Assembly (NCBI RefSeq): GCF_024343615.1
Contig: NZ_RJUB01000003.1
Location: 82,193-146,192, forward strand
Origin: Ferruginibacter sp. HRS2-29
Lineage (GTDB): Bacteria > Bacteroidota > Bacteroidia > Chitinophagales > Chitinophagaceae
DNA length: 64,000 bases
Direction of reading: 5' to 3'
Position numbers and translations under genes: made by a program. The stretch's first letter is position 1. Every line of letters starts with the position of its first letter. Below, piece by piece: positions 55,631 through 64,000 of this stretch. The notes under the pieces were generated by a model. The model saw only the letters and a list, made by a program, of their open reading frames with translations, was not told the DNA's origin and searched no databases.

Positions 55631-56330
55631 GCTTTCTACCAGATCGAACCAAAAAGAGATCCTTGACCGGGATGATATCCCGTTTGAAGACATCCGCCAG
55701 AATATGCGTGAGCTCAATACGATCAACAGTCTGCTCGGAGGGCATCGTATAACGTTGACGGGTATACGAATTTTTGTAAATGAACATGCAGGCACTTCCC
55801 CCATCAGCTTCTGCGAGATCGGCTGTGGTGGTGGCGATAACCTGAATGCCATTTATAAACATTGCCGGCATTCAAAAAACGCCCTCTCCCTCACCGGAAT
55901 AGATATCAAAAAAGAATGCATTGATTTTGCGCAGCAGCAATACCCCGCAATGCCCGTGGATTGGCTGATCAACGATTACCGGCTGATAGATTTTAAAGAG
56001 AACAAGCCTGGGGTGATTTTCTCTTCCCTGTTTTGTCATCATTTTACTGAAGAACAATTGGTGGCACAACTGCAATGGATGAAAGCGAATTGCCGTTCCG
56101 GATTTTTCATCAACGATCTTCATAGAAATGTATTCGCCTATTATTCCATCAAATGGCTGACGAAGCTTTTTTCAAGGTCTTACCTCGTAAAAAATGATGC
56201 GCCGCTTTCGGTAGCCCGTGGTTTTACCAAAAGCGAATGGAAAAATATTTTTACAAAAGCTGGTATCTCCAACTACAAGATCCGCTGGAAATGGGCCTTC
56301 CGGCACCTGATCATTTTCAAACATGCATGA
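55623..56330 (+). CDS. SAM-dependent methyltransferase of the PKS operon
   Basis: A 235-residue class I methyltransferase from the ATG at 55623, overlapping the PKS stop by 8 bases. SAM-binding motif I is FCEIGCGGGDNLNAIYKH, followed by LTGIDIKKECIDFAQQQYP (motif II) and GVIFSSLFCHHFTEEQL. The C-terminal half is basic and aromatic (LVKNDAPLSVARGFTKSEW), fitting a phenolic lipid substrate. It probably O- or C-methylates the PKS product. Function is inferred from context, not from family membership alone. Confidence 0.9.
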   Translation: MVKLSTRSNQKEILDRDDIPFEDIRQNMRELNTINSLLGGHRITLTGIRIFVNEHAGTSPISFCEIGCGGGDNLNAIYKHCRHSKNALSLTGIDIKKECIDFAQQQYPAMPVDWLINDYRLIDFKENKPGVIFSSLFCHHFTEEQLVAQLQWMKANCRSGFFINDLHRNVFAYYSIKWLTKLFSRSYLVKNDAPLSVARGFTKSEWKNIFTKAGISNYKIRWKWAFRHLIIFKHA

Positions 56331-57459
56331 TTCCATCTACGATACAGCCATCATTGGTGGCGGACTGGCCGGACTGAGCCTATCCATTTTGCTGGCGCAA
56401 AAAGGAGCTAAAGTGATCCTTTTTGAAAAAGAACAATACCCTTTTCATAAGGTCTGCGGCGAATACATTAGTCTGGAAAGCAAAGATTTTCTGCATGGCC
56501 TCGGACTTGATATCGAAGAACTGGAGTTACCCATCATAACAAAACTGGTGGTAACGGCACCTGATGGTACACAACTGAATCAGGACCTCGACCTGGGGGG
56601 ATTCGGGATCAGCAGGTTTACGCTCGATCAATACCTCAAAAATATTGCGGAACAAAAAGGCGTAACTGTTTTGGAAAACTGTAAAGTGACTGATACAGTT
56701 TTTACGGATAACATGTTTACTATCAAAAACAATTCCGGTGACTTTCAGGCAAAGGTCTGTTGCGGTTGTTTTGGCAAAAGAAGCAATCTCGACATCAGAT
56801 GGAAAAGGCCGTTTGTAAAGCAGGTAAATAACAAACTCAGTAACTACATCGGCGTGAAATATCATATCAGGACTAAATTTCCTGACGATACCATCGCGTT
56901 GCATAATTTCAAAAATGGCTATTGCGGCATATCCAGGATTGAAGAAAATAAGTATTGTCTCTGTTATCTTACCAATGCACAAAATCTTAAAGAGAGTAAT
57001 AATTCCATTGAAGAAATGGAGAAGAATATTCTTTCAAAAAATATCTATCTCAAAGAAATATTCGAGCGAAGCGAAAAATTATATCAATCACCTTTATCGA
57101 TCTCCCAGGTATCTTTCATTAAAAAATCCAGGGTGGAAAATCATGTATTACTGCTCGGCGATGCCGCCGGAATGATCACGCCACTGTGTGGCAACGGTAT
57201 GAGTATGGCGATGCATGGAGCAAAAATTGCTGCCGAAAATATTGCAGATTTTTTACAGGCTAAGATCAGCAGACAAAAAATGGAGCATTCTTATGATGAA
57301 CAATGGAAGAAAGAGTTCTCTTCACGGCTTCGCACCGGGCGCATTATTCAGCGGTTCTTTGGGAAAAACTGGACAACGAATTTATTTATCAAAGTGATGA
57401 AACTATTTCCTTCGCTGACAAAATTCATTATCCAAAAAACTCATGGAAAGCCGTTTTAA
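56323..57459 (+). CDS. FAD-dependent oxidoreductase of the PKS operon (monooxygenase/GGR-like)
   Basis: A 378-residue flavoprotein. The N-terminal Rossmann motif is IIGGGLAGLSLSILLAQKGA, the second FAD motif is LLLGDAAGMITPLCGNGMSMA, and CGEYIS near residue 45 is the Cys-Gly-Glu found in geranylgeranyl-reductase-like and hydroxylase-type proteins. It overlaps the methyltransferase by 8 bases. It may hydroxylate or oxidise the aromatic ring to a quinone, as in alkylquinone pathways, or reduce a prenyl chain. Its stop TAA lies in an AATAATT repeat array. Confidence 0.92.
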   Translation: MHDSIYDTAIIGGGLAGLSLSILLAQKGAKVILFEKEQYPFHKVCGEYISLESKDFLHGLGLDIEELELPIITKLVVTAPDGTQLNQDLDLGGFGISRFTLDQYLKNIAEQKGVTVLENCKVTDTVFTDNMFTIKNNSGDFQAKVCCGCFGKRSNLDIRWKRPFVKQVNNKLSNYIGVKYHIRTKFPDDTIALHNFKNGYCGISRIEENKYCLCYLTNAQNLKESNNSIEEMEKNILSKNIYLKEIFERSEKLYQSPLSISQVSFIKKSRVENHVLLLGDAAGMITPLCGNGMSMAMHGAKIAAENIADFLQAKISRQKMEHSYDEQWKKEFSSRLRTGRIIQRFFGKNWTTNLFIKVMKLFPSLTKFIIQKTHGKPF

Positions 57460-57552
57460 TTAATAATGAATAATTAATAGTTAATAATTACAAACCGTAA
57501 AGAACAAAAAGATATATCATCCGAAATAATTAATAATTATTAATTATTAATT
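57457..57552. repeat. Inverted AATAATT heptamer arrays between convergent genes
   Basis: Left arm 57457-57490 (AATAATG, AATAATT, AATAGTT, AATAATT) starts at the TAA stop of the FAD gene. Right arm 57527-57552 is inverted and follows the TAG stop of the ATP-grasp gene. Confidence 0.8.
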
Positions 57553-58602
57553 CTACCCTATCTTCTCATCCGCTGCTTTCATCACTTCAAATAATTTCAC
57601 CGTTTCTTTCCTGAATTTCATTCCCCGAATAAACGCCCATGGTTTTACACCGAGCGACGCATTGTAACGGCTGATCGTGTATAGCGCTTTCCAATGTTTG
57701 AGGATCTCTTTGTGTGCATTACGCAAAGTATAACCCGTATCGTAAAAATGATTGGGTTCGGCACCACAGCCATTGTATTCAAGTATGGTGAAATTTTTTC
57801 CTTGTTTCAATTCAGCAATACTGTTGCACATGATATCGTATCGCCCGTAAAAAAAATCGTTGATGCTGATACTGATATCATCGAATATTTTCAGCAGGTT
57901 ATCATCGATCTCATTTTTGAGATCCACAAAATGAGCGCCCCGGTTGTGGTTGGCGGCATAGCTTAGAATGTACTTTTCGCCTGCAGGTACCACATTATCC
58001 CAGTTTTCTTTGTGCTTGCTGTGCAACTCACCCACACGCTTAGACGCTTTTTCATGCAGCGCCACCAATTGCGAGAGCGTATGTTTTCCATCGCCGATCA
58101 CATGCAATGGTATCTTATGTAAGAATCCGGTGATCACACCTTTTGCTTCTTTCGGGTGGCGGATATGAAAAACACTCACTTCGATCGGGTAATGCACCAT
58201 CGCCTGAACAATATATTCCACCGGAATGTTGCGGTGATAATGCAGCAATTCCTCTTCGTTATCTACTTTACGAAACAGGATACCCTGTCCGCCGACTTCC
58301 GGTTTTACAATAAACGGATATCGGATATTATTTTCGTCCAGCCATTTCCGTATGGAAACTATGTCATCCGTTGGCAATACATTGAACGTGGTGGGATAAA
58401 GATGTTTTGGCAGCAGGTCGTACATTTCCCGTTTGGGTTCGCCTTCCATTCCGCCAAAAGTGAGCTTTGGATTGCTGGGAGTAAAAAACCAGACTGCGCC
58501 GGACTTTATCATGTACCAGCACCAGTAAGGCACCAGGGGTGCATAGATGAGCTTGAACGGCCATGCTTCCCAGTTCTTTATTTTTTGTATGAGACTTTTC
58601 AA
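57553..58602 (-). CDS. ATP-grasp domain protein (D-alanine-D-alanine ligase-like fold)
   Basis: An enzyme of about 349 residues that would join a carboxylate to an amine or thiol using ATP. Glycine-rich and Lys motifs are PFIVKPEVGGQGILFRKV, then EYIVQAMVHYPIEVSVF, and the Mg-binding end is YGRYDIMCNSIAEL with ILEYNGCGAEPNHF. No ATG was found; a TTG at 58602 gives MKSLIQKIKNWEAW, and another TTG at 58641 is possible. No specific family was recognised. It is convergent with the PKS operon and divergent from the CCG-domain gene, so a link to the PKS product is only possible. Confidence 0.85.
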   Translation of the reverse strand: MKSLIQKIKNWEAWPFKLIYAPLVPYWCWYMIKSGAVWFFTPSNPKLTFGGMEGEPKREMYDLLPKHLYPTTFNVLPTDDIVSIRKWLDENNIRYPFIVKPEVGGQGILFRKVDNEEELLHYHRNIPVEYIVQAMVHYPIEVSVFHIRHPKEAKGVITGFLHKIPLHVIGDGKHTLSQLVALHEKASKRVGELHSKHKENWDNVVPAGEKYILSYAANHNRGAHFVDLKNEIDDNLLKIFDDISISINDFFYGRYDIMCNSIAELKQGKNFTILEYNGCGAEPNHFYDTGYTLRNAHKEILKHWKALYTISRYNASLGVKPWAFIRGMKFRKETVKLFEVMKAADEKIG

Positions 58603-58689
58603 ATCAGTAGTTAATTTGTAAAAATAAATGCAATTGGGCAAACATCAATGATAAAATGTTGTTTACTTTGTTGTAATAAACCTTATAAC

Positions 58690-59469
58690 ATGCATGTACC
58701 AACAATGGCTGAGATGATGGCAAGTGGCGAAAATCCGGAAATATTATTCTGGGTTGGGTGTGCCGGAAGCTTTGATCAGAGGGCGCAAAGGATCACCAAG
58801 GCATTCGTGACGATACTGGATAAAGTTGGAATAAAATACGCCATTCTCGGTAAAGAAGAAATGTGCACCGGCGATCCTGCCAGAAGGGCCGGCAACGAAT
58901 TCATGTTCCAGATGATGGCTTACCAGAATATCCAGATACTGAATGGGTATGGAATTAAAAAGATCGTGACCGCCTGTCCGCATTGCTTCAATATATTGGG
59001 TAATGAGTATCCCGAATTGGGCGGTACGTATGAAGTGATCCACCATGCTACTTTTTTGCAGCAATTGATAGATGGCGGTAAGATCAACATGAAAGAAGGC
59101 GGTGCGTACAAAGGAAAAAAGATCACTTACCACGATAGCTGTTACCTTGGCCGTGCCAATAACATTTACGAAGCCCCGCGAAAAGTACTGGAAGCGTTGG
59201 ATGGCGAACTGGTGGAAATGAAACGTTGCAAAAGCAACGGGCTTTGCTGCGGTGCCGGCGGGGCACAGATGTTCAAGGAAGAAGAACCGGGTACAGTGCG
59301 TATCAATATCGAACGTAGCAATGAAGCGCTCGAAACAGGCGCAAGCATCATTGCGGCAGCCTGCCCTTTCTGCAACACAATGCTTACAGATGGCGTAAAA
59401 AATAAAGAAAAAGAAGACGAAGTAGCCGTGATGGATATCGCGGAACTGGTGGCAGCCTCAATGATGTAA
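58690..59469 (+). CDS. CCG-domain Fe-S protein (HdrB/LutA-like)
   Basis: About 259 residues from the ATG at 58690 (MHVPTMAEMMASG). The in-frame upstream extension is Cys-rich but lacks support. Two Cys-rich CCG motifs are present: TACPHCFNILGNEYPELGG and KSNGLCCGAGGAQMFKEE, with additional Cys in FWVGCAGSFD and AACPFCNTML. These bind noncubane Fe-S clusters in heterodisulfide-reductase-type subunit B. The membrane 4Fe-4S protein at 50151 is its usual adjacent partner; the 7.2 kb between them is a probable later insertion. Its stop TAA lies in a GATGTA-type array. Confidence 0.93.
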   Translation: MHVPTMAEMMASGENPEILFWVGCAGSFDQRAQRITKAFVTILDKVGIKYAILGKEEMCTGDPARRAGNEFMFQMMAYQNIQILNGYGIKKIVTACPHCFNILGNEYPELGGTYEVIHHATFLQQLIDGGKINMKEGGAYKGKKITYHDSCYLGRANNIYEAPRKVLEALDGELVEMKRCKSNGLCCGAGGAQMFKEEEPGTVRINIERSNEALETGASIIAAACPFCNTMLTDGVKNKEKEDEVAVMDIAELVAASMM

Positions 59470-59583
59470 AATCTATGATGTAAGATCTATGATCGCTTTC
59501 AAACGAAAGTTGGTACACATTATAGTTAGTACTTGAAAATTGAAGACCTCAGATCATACATCTTAGATCATAGATCATACATT
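59461..59583. repeat. Inverted GATGTAA/GATCTAT heptamer arrays
   Basis: Left arm 59461-59494 includes the TAA stop of the CCG-domain gene. Right arm 59551-59583 is the inverse and ends 7 bp before the next start. A hairpin CTTTC-aaac-GAAAG is at 59496-59509. It separates two genes reading in the same direction. Confidence 0.85.
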
Positions 59584-59589
59584 TGCATT

Positions 59590-60099
59590 ATGGATTTCAA
59601 CATAGCCGAACATATTCCCGAAGATTTTCACGACAGCAGCAGGGTGTGGATATACCAGTCAGATCGCTTATTTTTTATGAGCGAAGCCCTCGACATGGAA
59701 AAAACATTGCAGGATTTTGTCAGTAGCTGGAACAGCCACGGCACGCCGGTAAAGGGTTACGCCAATCTATTCTTTGGCCGCTTCATCATTTTCATGGCGG
59801 ATGAAACTTCTGCAGGAGTAAGCGGATGCAGCACCGACAGCAGTGTGCGGGTGATCAAAGAGATCGAAAAAAAGTATGGGGTTGATATGTTCAACAGGCA
59901 ACTGCTCAGTTTCTATGTAAAAAATAAAGTAGAGCAGATACCGCTTTCCCAATTGAATTATGCCCTGGAAAATGGCCTCATCACCGGCGATACATTATAC
60001 TTCAACAATACAGTACTCACTAAAAAACAATTGCTGGAAGAATGGATAACCCCGGCAAAAAACAGCTGGCTGAAGAGCAAACTTCATTACACGAATTAA
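59590..60099 (+). CDS. Conserved Bacteroidota protein, often named ABC transporter ATPase, no ATPase motif
   Basis: A 169-residue cytosolic protein from the ATG at 59590 (MDFNIAEHIPEDFHDSSRVW). The upstream frame is translated repeat sequence. I recall similar proteins in this phylum carrying the name ABC transporter ATPase, but no Walker A or signature motif is present, so that name is not supported here. Features are the SRVWIYQSDRLFF opening, a central Cys/Ser cluster (VSGCSTDSSVRVIKEIEKK) and a helical C-terminus. Function unknown. Its last residues (HYTN) and TAA stop come from a nonamer repeat. Confidence 0.8.
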   Translation: MDFNIAEHIPEDFHDSSRVWIYQSDRLFFMSEALDMEKTLQDFVSSWNSHGTPVKGYANLFFGRFIIFMADETSAGVSGCSTDSSVRVIKEIEKKYGVDMFNRQLLSFYVKNKVEQIPLSQLNYALENGLITGDTLYFNNTVLTKKQLLEEWITPAKNSWLKSKLHYTN

Positions 60100-60178
60100 A
60101 ACGAATTACAGGGTTTTTAAAACCCCGGAGGTTTTCAAAACCTCCGGGGTTTAGCCACTTCGCTAATTCGTGTAATCA
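60087..60178. repeat. Inverted TTACACGAATT repeats flanking a terminator
   Basis: Left arm 60087-60110 (TTACACGAATTAAAACGAATTA) overlaps the stop of the upstream gene. Right arm 60161-60178 is the inverse and starts at the stop of the convergent TonB gene. They bracket the perfect hairpin at 60120-60152. Confidence 0.8.
60120..60152. terminator. Bidirectional terminator, perfect 16-bp stem
   Basis: AAACCCCGGAGGTTTT (60120-60135) pairs exactly with AAAACCTCCGGGGTTT (60137-60152), with T-rich flanks on both sides. Placed between two convergent genes. Confidence 0.9.
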
Positions 60179-62572
60179 TTTCTTTTTCTTCTTCGTGGCT
60201 TTCTTAAACGTATACGCCAATGCCAGCTTATAATTCCGGCTGTTGTTGCGATAAAAACTCTCCAGCGTATACCCGGGCCCGTAAGTATAATATTTATTCT
60301 GCTGCTGCCTGAATGGATCGATGATATTGAGGCTTACGGATAAATTTTTATGAAATAATTTCTGTTGTATCCCAACGCTCATGCTGAGTGTGCTGCGCAA
60401 ACTTCCTTGCGGATTGGCAAAACGGCGGTAAGCAAAATTGCCCGTCATGGTGAGCAATGGATTGACTGTGTAATTTCCGGTAACAGAAGAATTCAAAGAA
60501 CCGCCATTGCGAAAGCGGTTGACAGTACGATCGTGCTCACTGTAAACATTGTAGCTATATCCCGCACTCACAGTGGCTTTGATCTTTTTCCCGACATTGA
60601 ATCCCCCCCACGCACTGCTTTCATATTCCTTGCGGCCGCTGAGGTTTTGCCAGGTGGTAAAGGTTTTCCCATCGGCCTGCAACGTACGTATGGAACTGAA
60701 TATCTGCTGCAGGGCATTGTAGCCGATGGATAAGTTGATATTGAATTTCTTGTTCCAATACCCCCCTATCACGTCAAAATTATCTGAATAATACGGCTGC
60801 AGGAACGGGTTACCAAAACGTGTATTGTACGGATCGGAATAATCCACACTCGGATTGAGATTGCTGATGCCCGGCCTCTTGATACTGCGTTTATAGCTCA
60901 CCGTCAGACTGTAATCGTTGTCCCACTTTTTATTCAGCGTAGCAAATGGAAGTGTGCTGTAGTAAGGGTTTGCGTAATTGTTGGCATTGTTCACGATATC
61001 GAAAGAGGTGCGGCTGTATTCCTGCTGCAATCCGGCGGTGATGAAAAAATTCTTTTTTACTTCGTAACGCAATGCAGCCCTCACCGCATATACAGCCTGG
61101 TAGAAATCAAATTCATTGCTCAGTACAGGGTTTTCTGTAAGCACATTCTCCGGCTTTTTCAGATAGGCCGTGTGAAGGGTATTGTAAGTATGATAATAGT
61201 TGATATTTCCACCAACGCTCAGGTAATATTTATTGTTGGCCATAGGCCTGTCGTAGTTGAGCCGCAGCGAATAGGTCTTGTTGGTGGTATGCGTATTTTG
61301 CTGCTGCGTAGAGTCCGTACCGGTAAAGCTTCCATCCGGAAAAAGGAATCGCTGATAATAATTCCGGAGGTTATCGTAGTTACCCAAGGCGGCGCTCCCA
61401 TTGACCGTAAATATGGTCGGGACATTTTTTCCTTTAAAAGTATAGGTGAATGCCGCTGAAGGATTGCCACTTTCCGTTTCGCTGCCCACACTCCTGTTGC
61501 TCAGTTTATACAATTCCTTGAACCGGTTGATATTACTGTAACGCGTATTATTTATTCCTGCATTATCGTTGGCATTGTACAGCAAAGTCATATTCACGCT
61601 GCTTTGCCTGGTCAGCTGGTAATCCACGGAAAGCCTGCTGTTAGGGCGTTTTGTGTAACTATTGCTGGATCCTGCAGTGTTGAAATAATTGGTGCTGTCG
61701 GCATACATATTCTGCCTGTTGCTGTAGCTGATACCACGGTATTCATTGTAGCTGTACCCCACATTAAAATTCAGCGAGAGTTTATTTTTTCGATAGTTGA
61801 TATTCCCGCTGGTACTGGCTTCGCCCCGGGTGCCATACGCTATGTTCAGCCTTGCACTAAAGCCGACCTTTCCTTTTTTTGTAACGATGTTGATCACGCC
61901 GCCGCGTTCATTGGCATACTGCGGCGGAGGCGTGGTGAGCACTTCAATTTTTTCTATCATGCTGCCCGGCATGCTTTCCAGGAGATCCTGCAATTGCCGG
62001 GCATCCAGTTCCACGGGTTTATCATCGATCAGCACTTTCACTTCCTTCCCCCGCATCAGCAATTTTCCATCTTCGTCTACACTTACCAGTGGAGTCTGTT
62101 TCAACAGTTCAGTCGCGTTGGCGCTGTTGCTTAATGCCGATTCCGAAGCATTGAACGTAATTTTTCCATCCTTGTTTTCGTACAAAGGTTTTTCTGCGTA
62201 AACGATCACTGCAGAAAGGTCCGTTGAACCTGAAGAGGCCGATAATTTTATATCTGCCAGGTTAAAATCCGACCGTTCCCTCCTCACATAAATGCTGTCG
62301 ATGCGAACGGGAGCAAATCCTACCGCAGAAACAGACAGCCGGTAATACCCGAATGGTAACTTTGAAAACTCAAAGCCGCCGTCTTTATCGGTAAAAGTGT
62401 AAAAAATTTTTTGAGTATCACCCATGTTATTGGCGATGACCGAAGCGCCTTCCACAGCTTTGGAATTGTTGATCCCCAACAAGTTCCCTGCAATGATACC
62501 AGACGTGGAATCTCTTTGTGCTAAGGACAACTGGCTGACTAAACAACAAATAATAAGCAGGTGAAGTTTCAA
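60176..62572 (-). CDS. TonB-dependent receptor-like outer-membrane barrel protein
   Basis: A 798-residue outer-membrane protein. The start is TTG at 62572, since no in-frame ATG exists before an upstream stop. The signal peptide is MKLHLLIICCLVSQLSLAQ. A carboxypeptidase-regulatory-like domain (about 24-110) is followed by a plug-like domain with LMRGKEVKVLIDDKPVELDA and MIEKIEVLTTPPPQYANERG, then a long barrel (about 240-780) of the outer-membrane beta-barrel family 14-like type. It may import a substrate or act in an unknown way; no SusD partner is adjacent. The C-terminus is a Lys run (KKATKKKKK), not the usual aromatic ending, which is odd for a barrel. Confidence 0.9.
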   Translation of the reverse strand: MKLHLLIICCLVSQLSLAQRDSTSGIIAGNLLGINNSKAVEGASVIANNMGDTQKIFYTFTDKDGGFEFSKLPFGYYRLSVSAVGFAPVRIDSIYVRRERSDFNLADIKLSASSGSTDLSAVIVYAEKPLYENKDGKITFNASESALSNSANATELLKQTPLVSVDEDGKLLMRGKEVKVLIDDKPVELDARQLQDLLESMPGSMIEKIEVLTTPPPQYANERGGVINIVTKKGKVGFSARLNIAYGTRGEASTSGNINYRKNKLSLNFNVGYSYNEYRGISYSNRQNMYADSTNYFNTAGSSNSYTKRPNSRLSVDYQLTRQSSVNMTLLYNANDNAGINNTRYSNINRFKELYKLSNRSVGSETESGNPSAAFTYTFKGKNVPTIFTVNGSAALGNYDNLRNYYQRFLFPDGSFTGTDSTQQQNTHTTNKTYSLRLNYDRPMANNKYYLSVGGNINYYHTYNTLHTAYLKKPENVLTENPVLSNEFDFYQAVYAVRAALRYEVKKNFFITAGLQQEYSRTSFDIVNNANNYANPYYSTLPFATLNKKWDNDYSLTVSYKRSIKRPGISNLNPSVDYSDPYNTRFGNPFLQPYYSDNFDVIGGYWNKKFNINLSIGYNALQQIFSSIRTLQADGKTFTTWQNLSGRKEYESSAWGGFNVGKKIKATVSAGYSYNVYSEHDRTVNRFRNGGSLNSSVTGNYTVNPLLTMTGNFAYRRFANPQGSLRSTLSMSVGIQQKLFHKNLSVSLNIIDPFRQQQNKYYTYGPGYTLESFYRNNSRNYKLALAYTFKKATKKKKK

Positions 62573-62704
62573 AAAGGTGATTTTTCTGCAAAATAAACTG
62601 AACTGGTGAAGAATGTATCATGAACCATCCGGAATTTGATGAGTTCTTAGGAAATCTATCAGATGTCTACTGAACCCTCACGCAAATATGAAAAACTTTG
62701 AACG

Positions 62705-62820
<116 letters not shown>

Positions 62821-62884
62821 TCTGCCATCCTGTCACCATTCTGCTATTTTCAGTATCTTTGCGCATTAAATTTATTTCGGGACG

Positions 62885-64000
62885 ATGCAGGAACTTCTTT
62901 TGGCTAAGACACATGATGAAACGCGGCAGGGCGAAGCATTTGCGCCTGCGCAGGAGCCTGTGGCTGTCAATGGCAAACGCTTTTACATTGAGAGTTATGG
63001 TTGTGCGATGAACTTTGCAGATAGCGAAGTGGTGGCTTCCATTTTACAAAAAGAAGGATTTGGCGCCACTACTGATGTAGATACGGCTGATCTTATCCTG
63101 ATCAACACCTGTTCTATCCGCGAAAAAGCGGAAGACAGGGTACGTAAACGCCTCACCGAATTCCGGCAACTCAAACGATCTAACCCGGGCCTGGTGGTGG
63201 GTGTTTTGGGCTGTATGGCCGAACGCCTGAAAGCCAGTTTTATAGAAGAAGAAAAACTCGTGGATATAGTGGTAGGCCCTGATGCTTACCGCAGCCTTCC
63301 CGGCCTCATTGAAGAAGCCAATGGCGGGCAGAAAGGGGTGAATGTATTGCTGAGCCGCGAAGAGACCTATGCCGATATTGCGCCGATAAGGCTAAACAGT
63401 AATGGCGTAACCGCTTTTGTGAGCATCATGCGTGGCTGTAACAATATGTGTTCTTTCTGTGTAGTGCCTTTTACCCGTGGCCGCGAACGCAGCCGCGATG
63501 CAGCCAGCATCGTGCAGGAATGTGAGGCATTGTTCAACGAAGGCTACCGCGAAGTGACCCTGCTCGGACAAAACGTAGACAGTTACCATTGGATAGATGA
63601 ACAGAAGGACGAGACGGTGACGTTTGCACGCCTGATGGAACTGGTAGCCAATATATCGCCGTTGCTGCGCATCCGTTTTTCTACTTCTCATCCGAAAGAT
63701 ATTACCGATGATGTATTACACATCATGGCGAAATATGAAAACATCTGCAATTACATTCACCTGCCGGTACAAAGTGGCAGTACAAGGGTTTTGCAGATGA
63801 TGAACAGGACATACAGCCGCGAATGGTACCTGGCAAAAGTAGATCGCATCCGCGAAATATTGCCGGATTGCGGCATTTCCACCGATATGATCGCGGGTTT
63901 CTGTACCGAAACGGAAGAAGAGCACCAGGAATCACTCAGCCTCATGGAATATTGTAAATATGACCTGGCTTACCTCTACTTCTATTCCGAAAGGCCCGGA
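62885..64000 (+). CDS. miaB: tRNA-2-methylthio-N6-dimethylallyladenosine synthase MiaB (C-terminus outside window)
   Basis: Radical-SAM methylthiotransferase that adds a methylthio group to i6A37 of tRNAs. The ATG at 62885 opens a frame with the three Cys of the auxiliary cluster ([35 protein letters not shown]). The radical-SAM motif [20 protein letters not shown] and the segment [10 protein letters not shown] follow. At least 372 residues lie inside the window, and the C-terminal TRAM domain is cut off. The gene is rightward with a long heptamer array in its leader, which could affect its promoter or mRNA. Confidence 0.97.
   Translation, partial: MQELLLAKTHDETRQGEAFAPAQEPVAVNGKRFYIESYGCAMNFADSEVVASILQKEGFGATTDVDTADLILINTCSIREKAEDRVRKRLTEFRQLKRSNPGLVVGVLGCMAERLKASFIEEEKLVDIVVGPDAYRSLPGLIEEANGGQKGVNVLLSREETYADIAPIRLNSNGVTAFVSIMRGCNNMCSFCVVPFTRGRERSRDAASIVQECEALFNEGYREVTLLGQNVDSYHWIDEQKDETVTFARLMELVANISPLLRIRFSTSHPKDITDDVLHIMAKYENICNYIHLPVQSGSTRVLQMMNRTYSREWYLAKVDRIREILPDCGISTDMIAGFCTETEEEHQESLSLMEYCKYDLAYLYFYSERPG

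Overview
This 64 kb window is chromosomal DNA from a member of the Bacteroidota, most likely family Chitinophagaceae or a close relative. The evidence is a SusC/RagA-type TonB-linked receptor controlled by an ECF sigma/FecR pair, a DUF4476 protein, an S46 dipeptidyl-peptidase, CHASE3 hybrid histidine kinases, TAnnTTTG promoter boxes, few Shine-Dalgarno sites, and a tmRNA with tag GNTQYAMAA. No plasmid, phage or insertion-sequence gene was seen. The family assignment is inference, not a database result.

Layout. (1) 1-4956: leftward ECF sigma, FecR anti-sigma and an STN-bearing SusC receptor cut by the window edge. (2) 5123-12649: a signalling island with a leftward operon of PAS kinase, triple-receiver CHASE3 kinase, single receiver, CheR and CheB, plus a rightward receiver, and no methyl-accepting receptor nearby. 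(3) 13106-19556: Bcr/CflA-like efflux pump divergent from an AraC regulator with a 21-bp-spaced direct repeat, two lipoproteins, an esterase and Dps. (4) 20027-26760: LytTR regulator and hybrid kinase with HPt, then bicupin oxalate decarboxylase, DUF1275 membrane protein, chloroperoxidase-like hydrolase and GNAT acetyltransferase. (5) 26783-27256: ssrA with promoter and terminator. (6) 27719-40283: a fused CheB-CheR-PAS-kinase, DUF4476 protein, pirin, a degenerate-Nudix regulator divergent from a GH3 glucosidase, a membrane-anchored MutS-like ATPase, and Pcm. (7) 40391-49921: envelope and housekeeping genes (S41 protease, phosphohexomutase, DPP11-like peptidase, phosphoribosyltransferase). (8) 50151-60099: a membrane 4Fe-4S protein and its usual CCG-domain partner, separated by 7 kb holding a UbiA - type III PKS - methyltransferase - FAD oxidoreductase operon and other genes. 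(9) 60176-64000: a TonB-dependent barrel protein and miaB (truncated).

The most unusual feature is in the gaps. At least sixteen intergenic sites carry short tandem arrays, mostly with a 7-bp period. The unit differs between sites (TAGTGAA, GTTTAGG, GATGTAT, GCTGGAT, ATTACGA, AATAATT, ACGACAG). Most begin at or within a few bases of a stop codon, which they often supply, and many are matched by an inverted array of the same unit across a 20-80 bp spacer, giving a long potential hairpin. A second family is a ~110-190 bp nested palindrome with a GCAGATT outer arm and an ATGCAGTTTAT inner arm, present three times. Together they look like a rapidly evolving system of 3'-end or terminator-like sequences, and this is the best candidate for something undescribed. 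The type III PKS operon is the best candidate for a new product.
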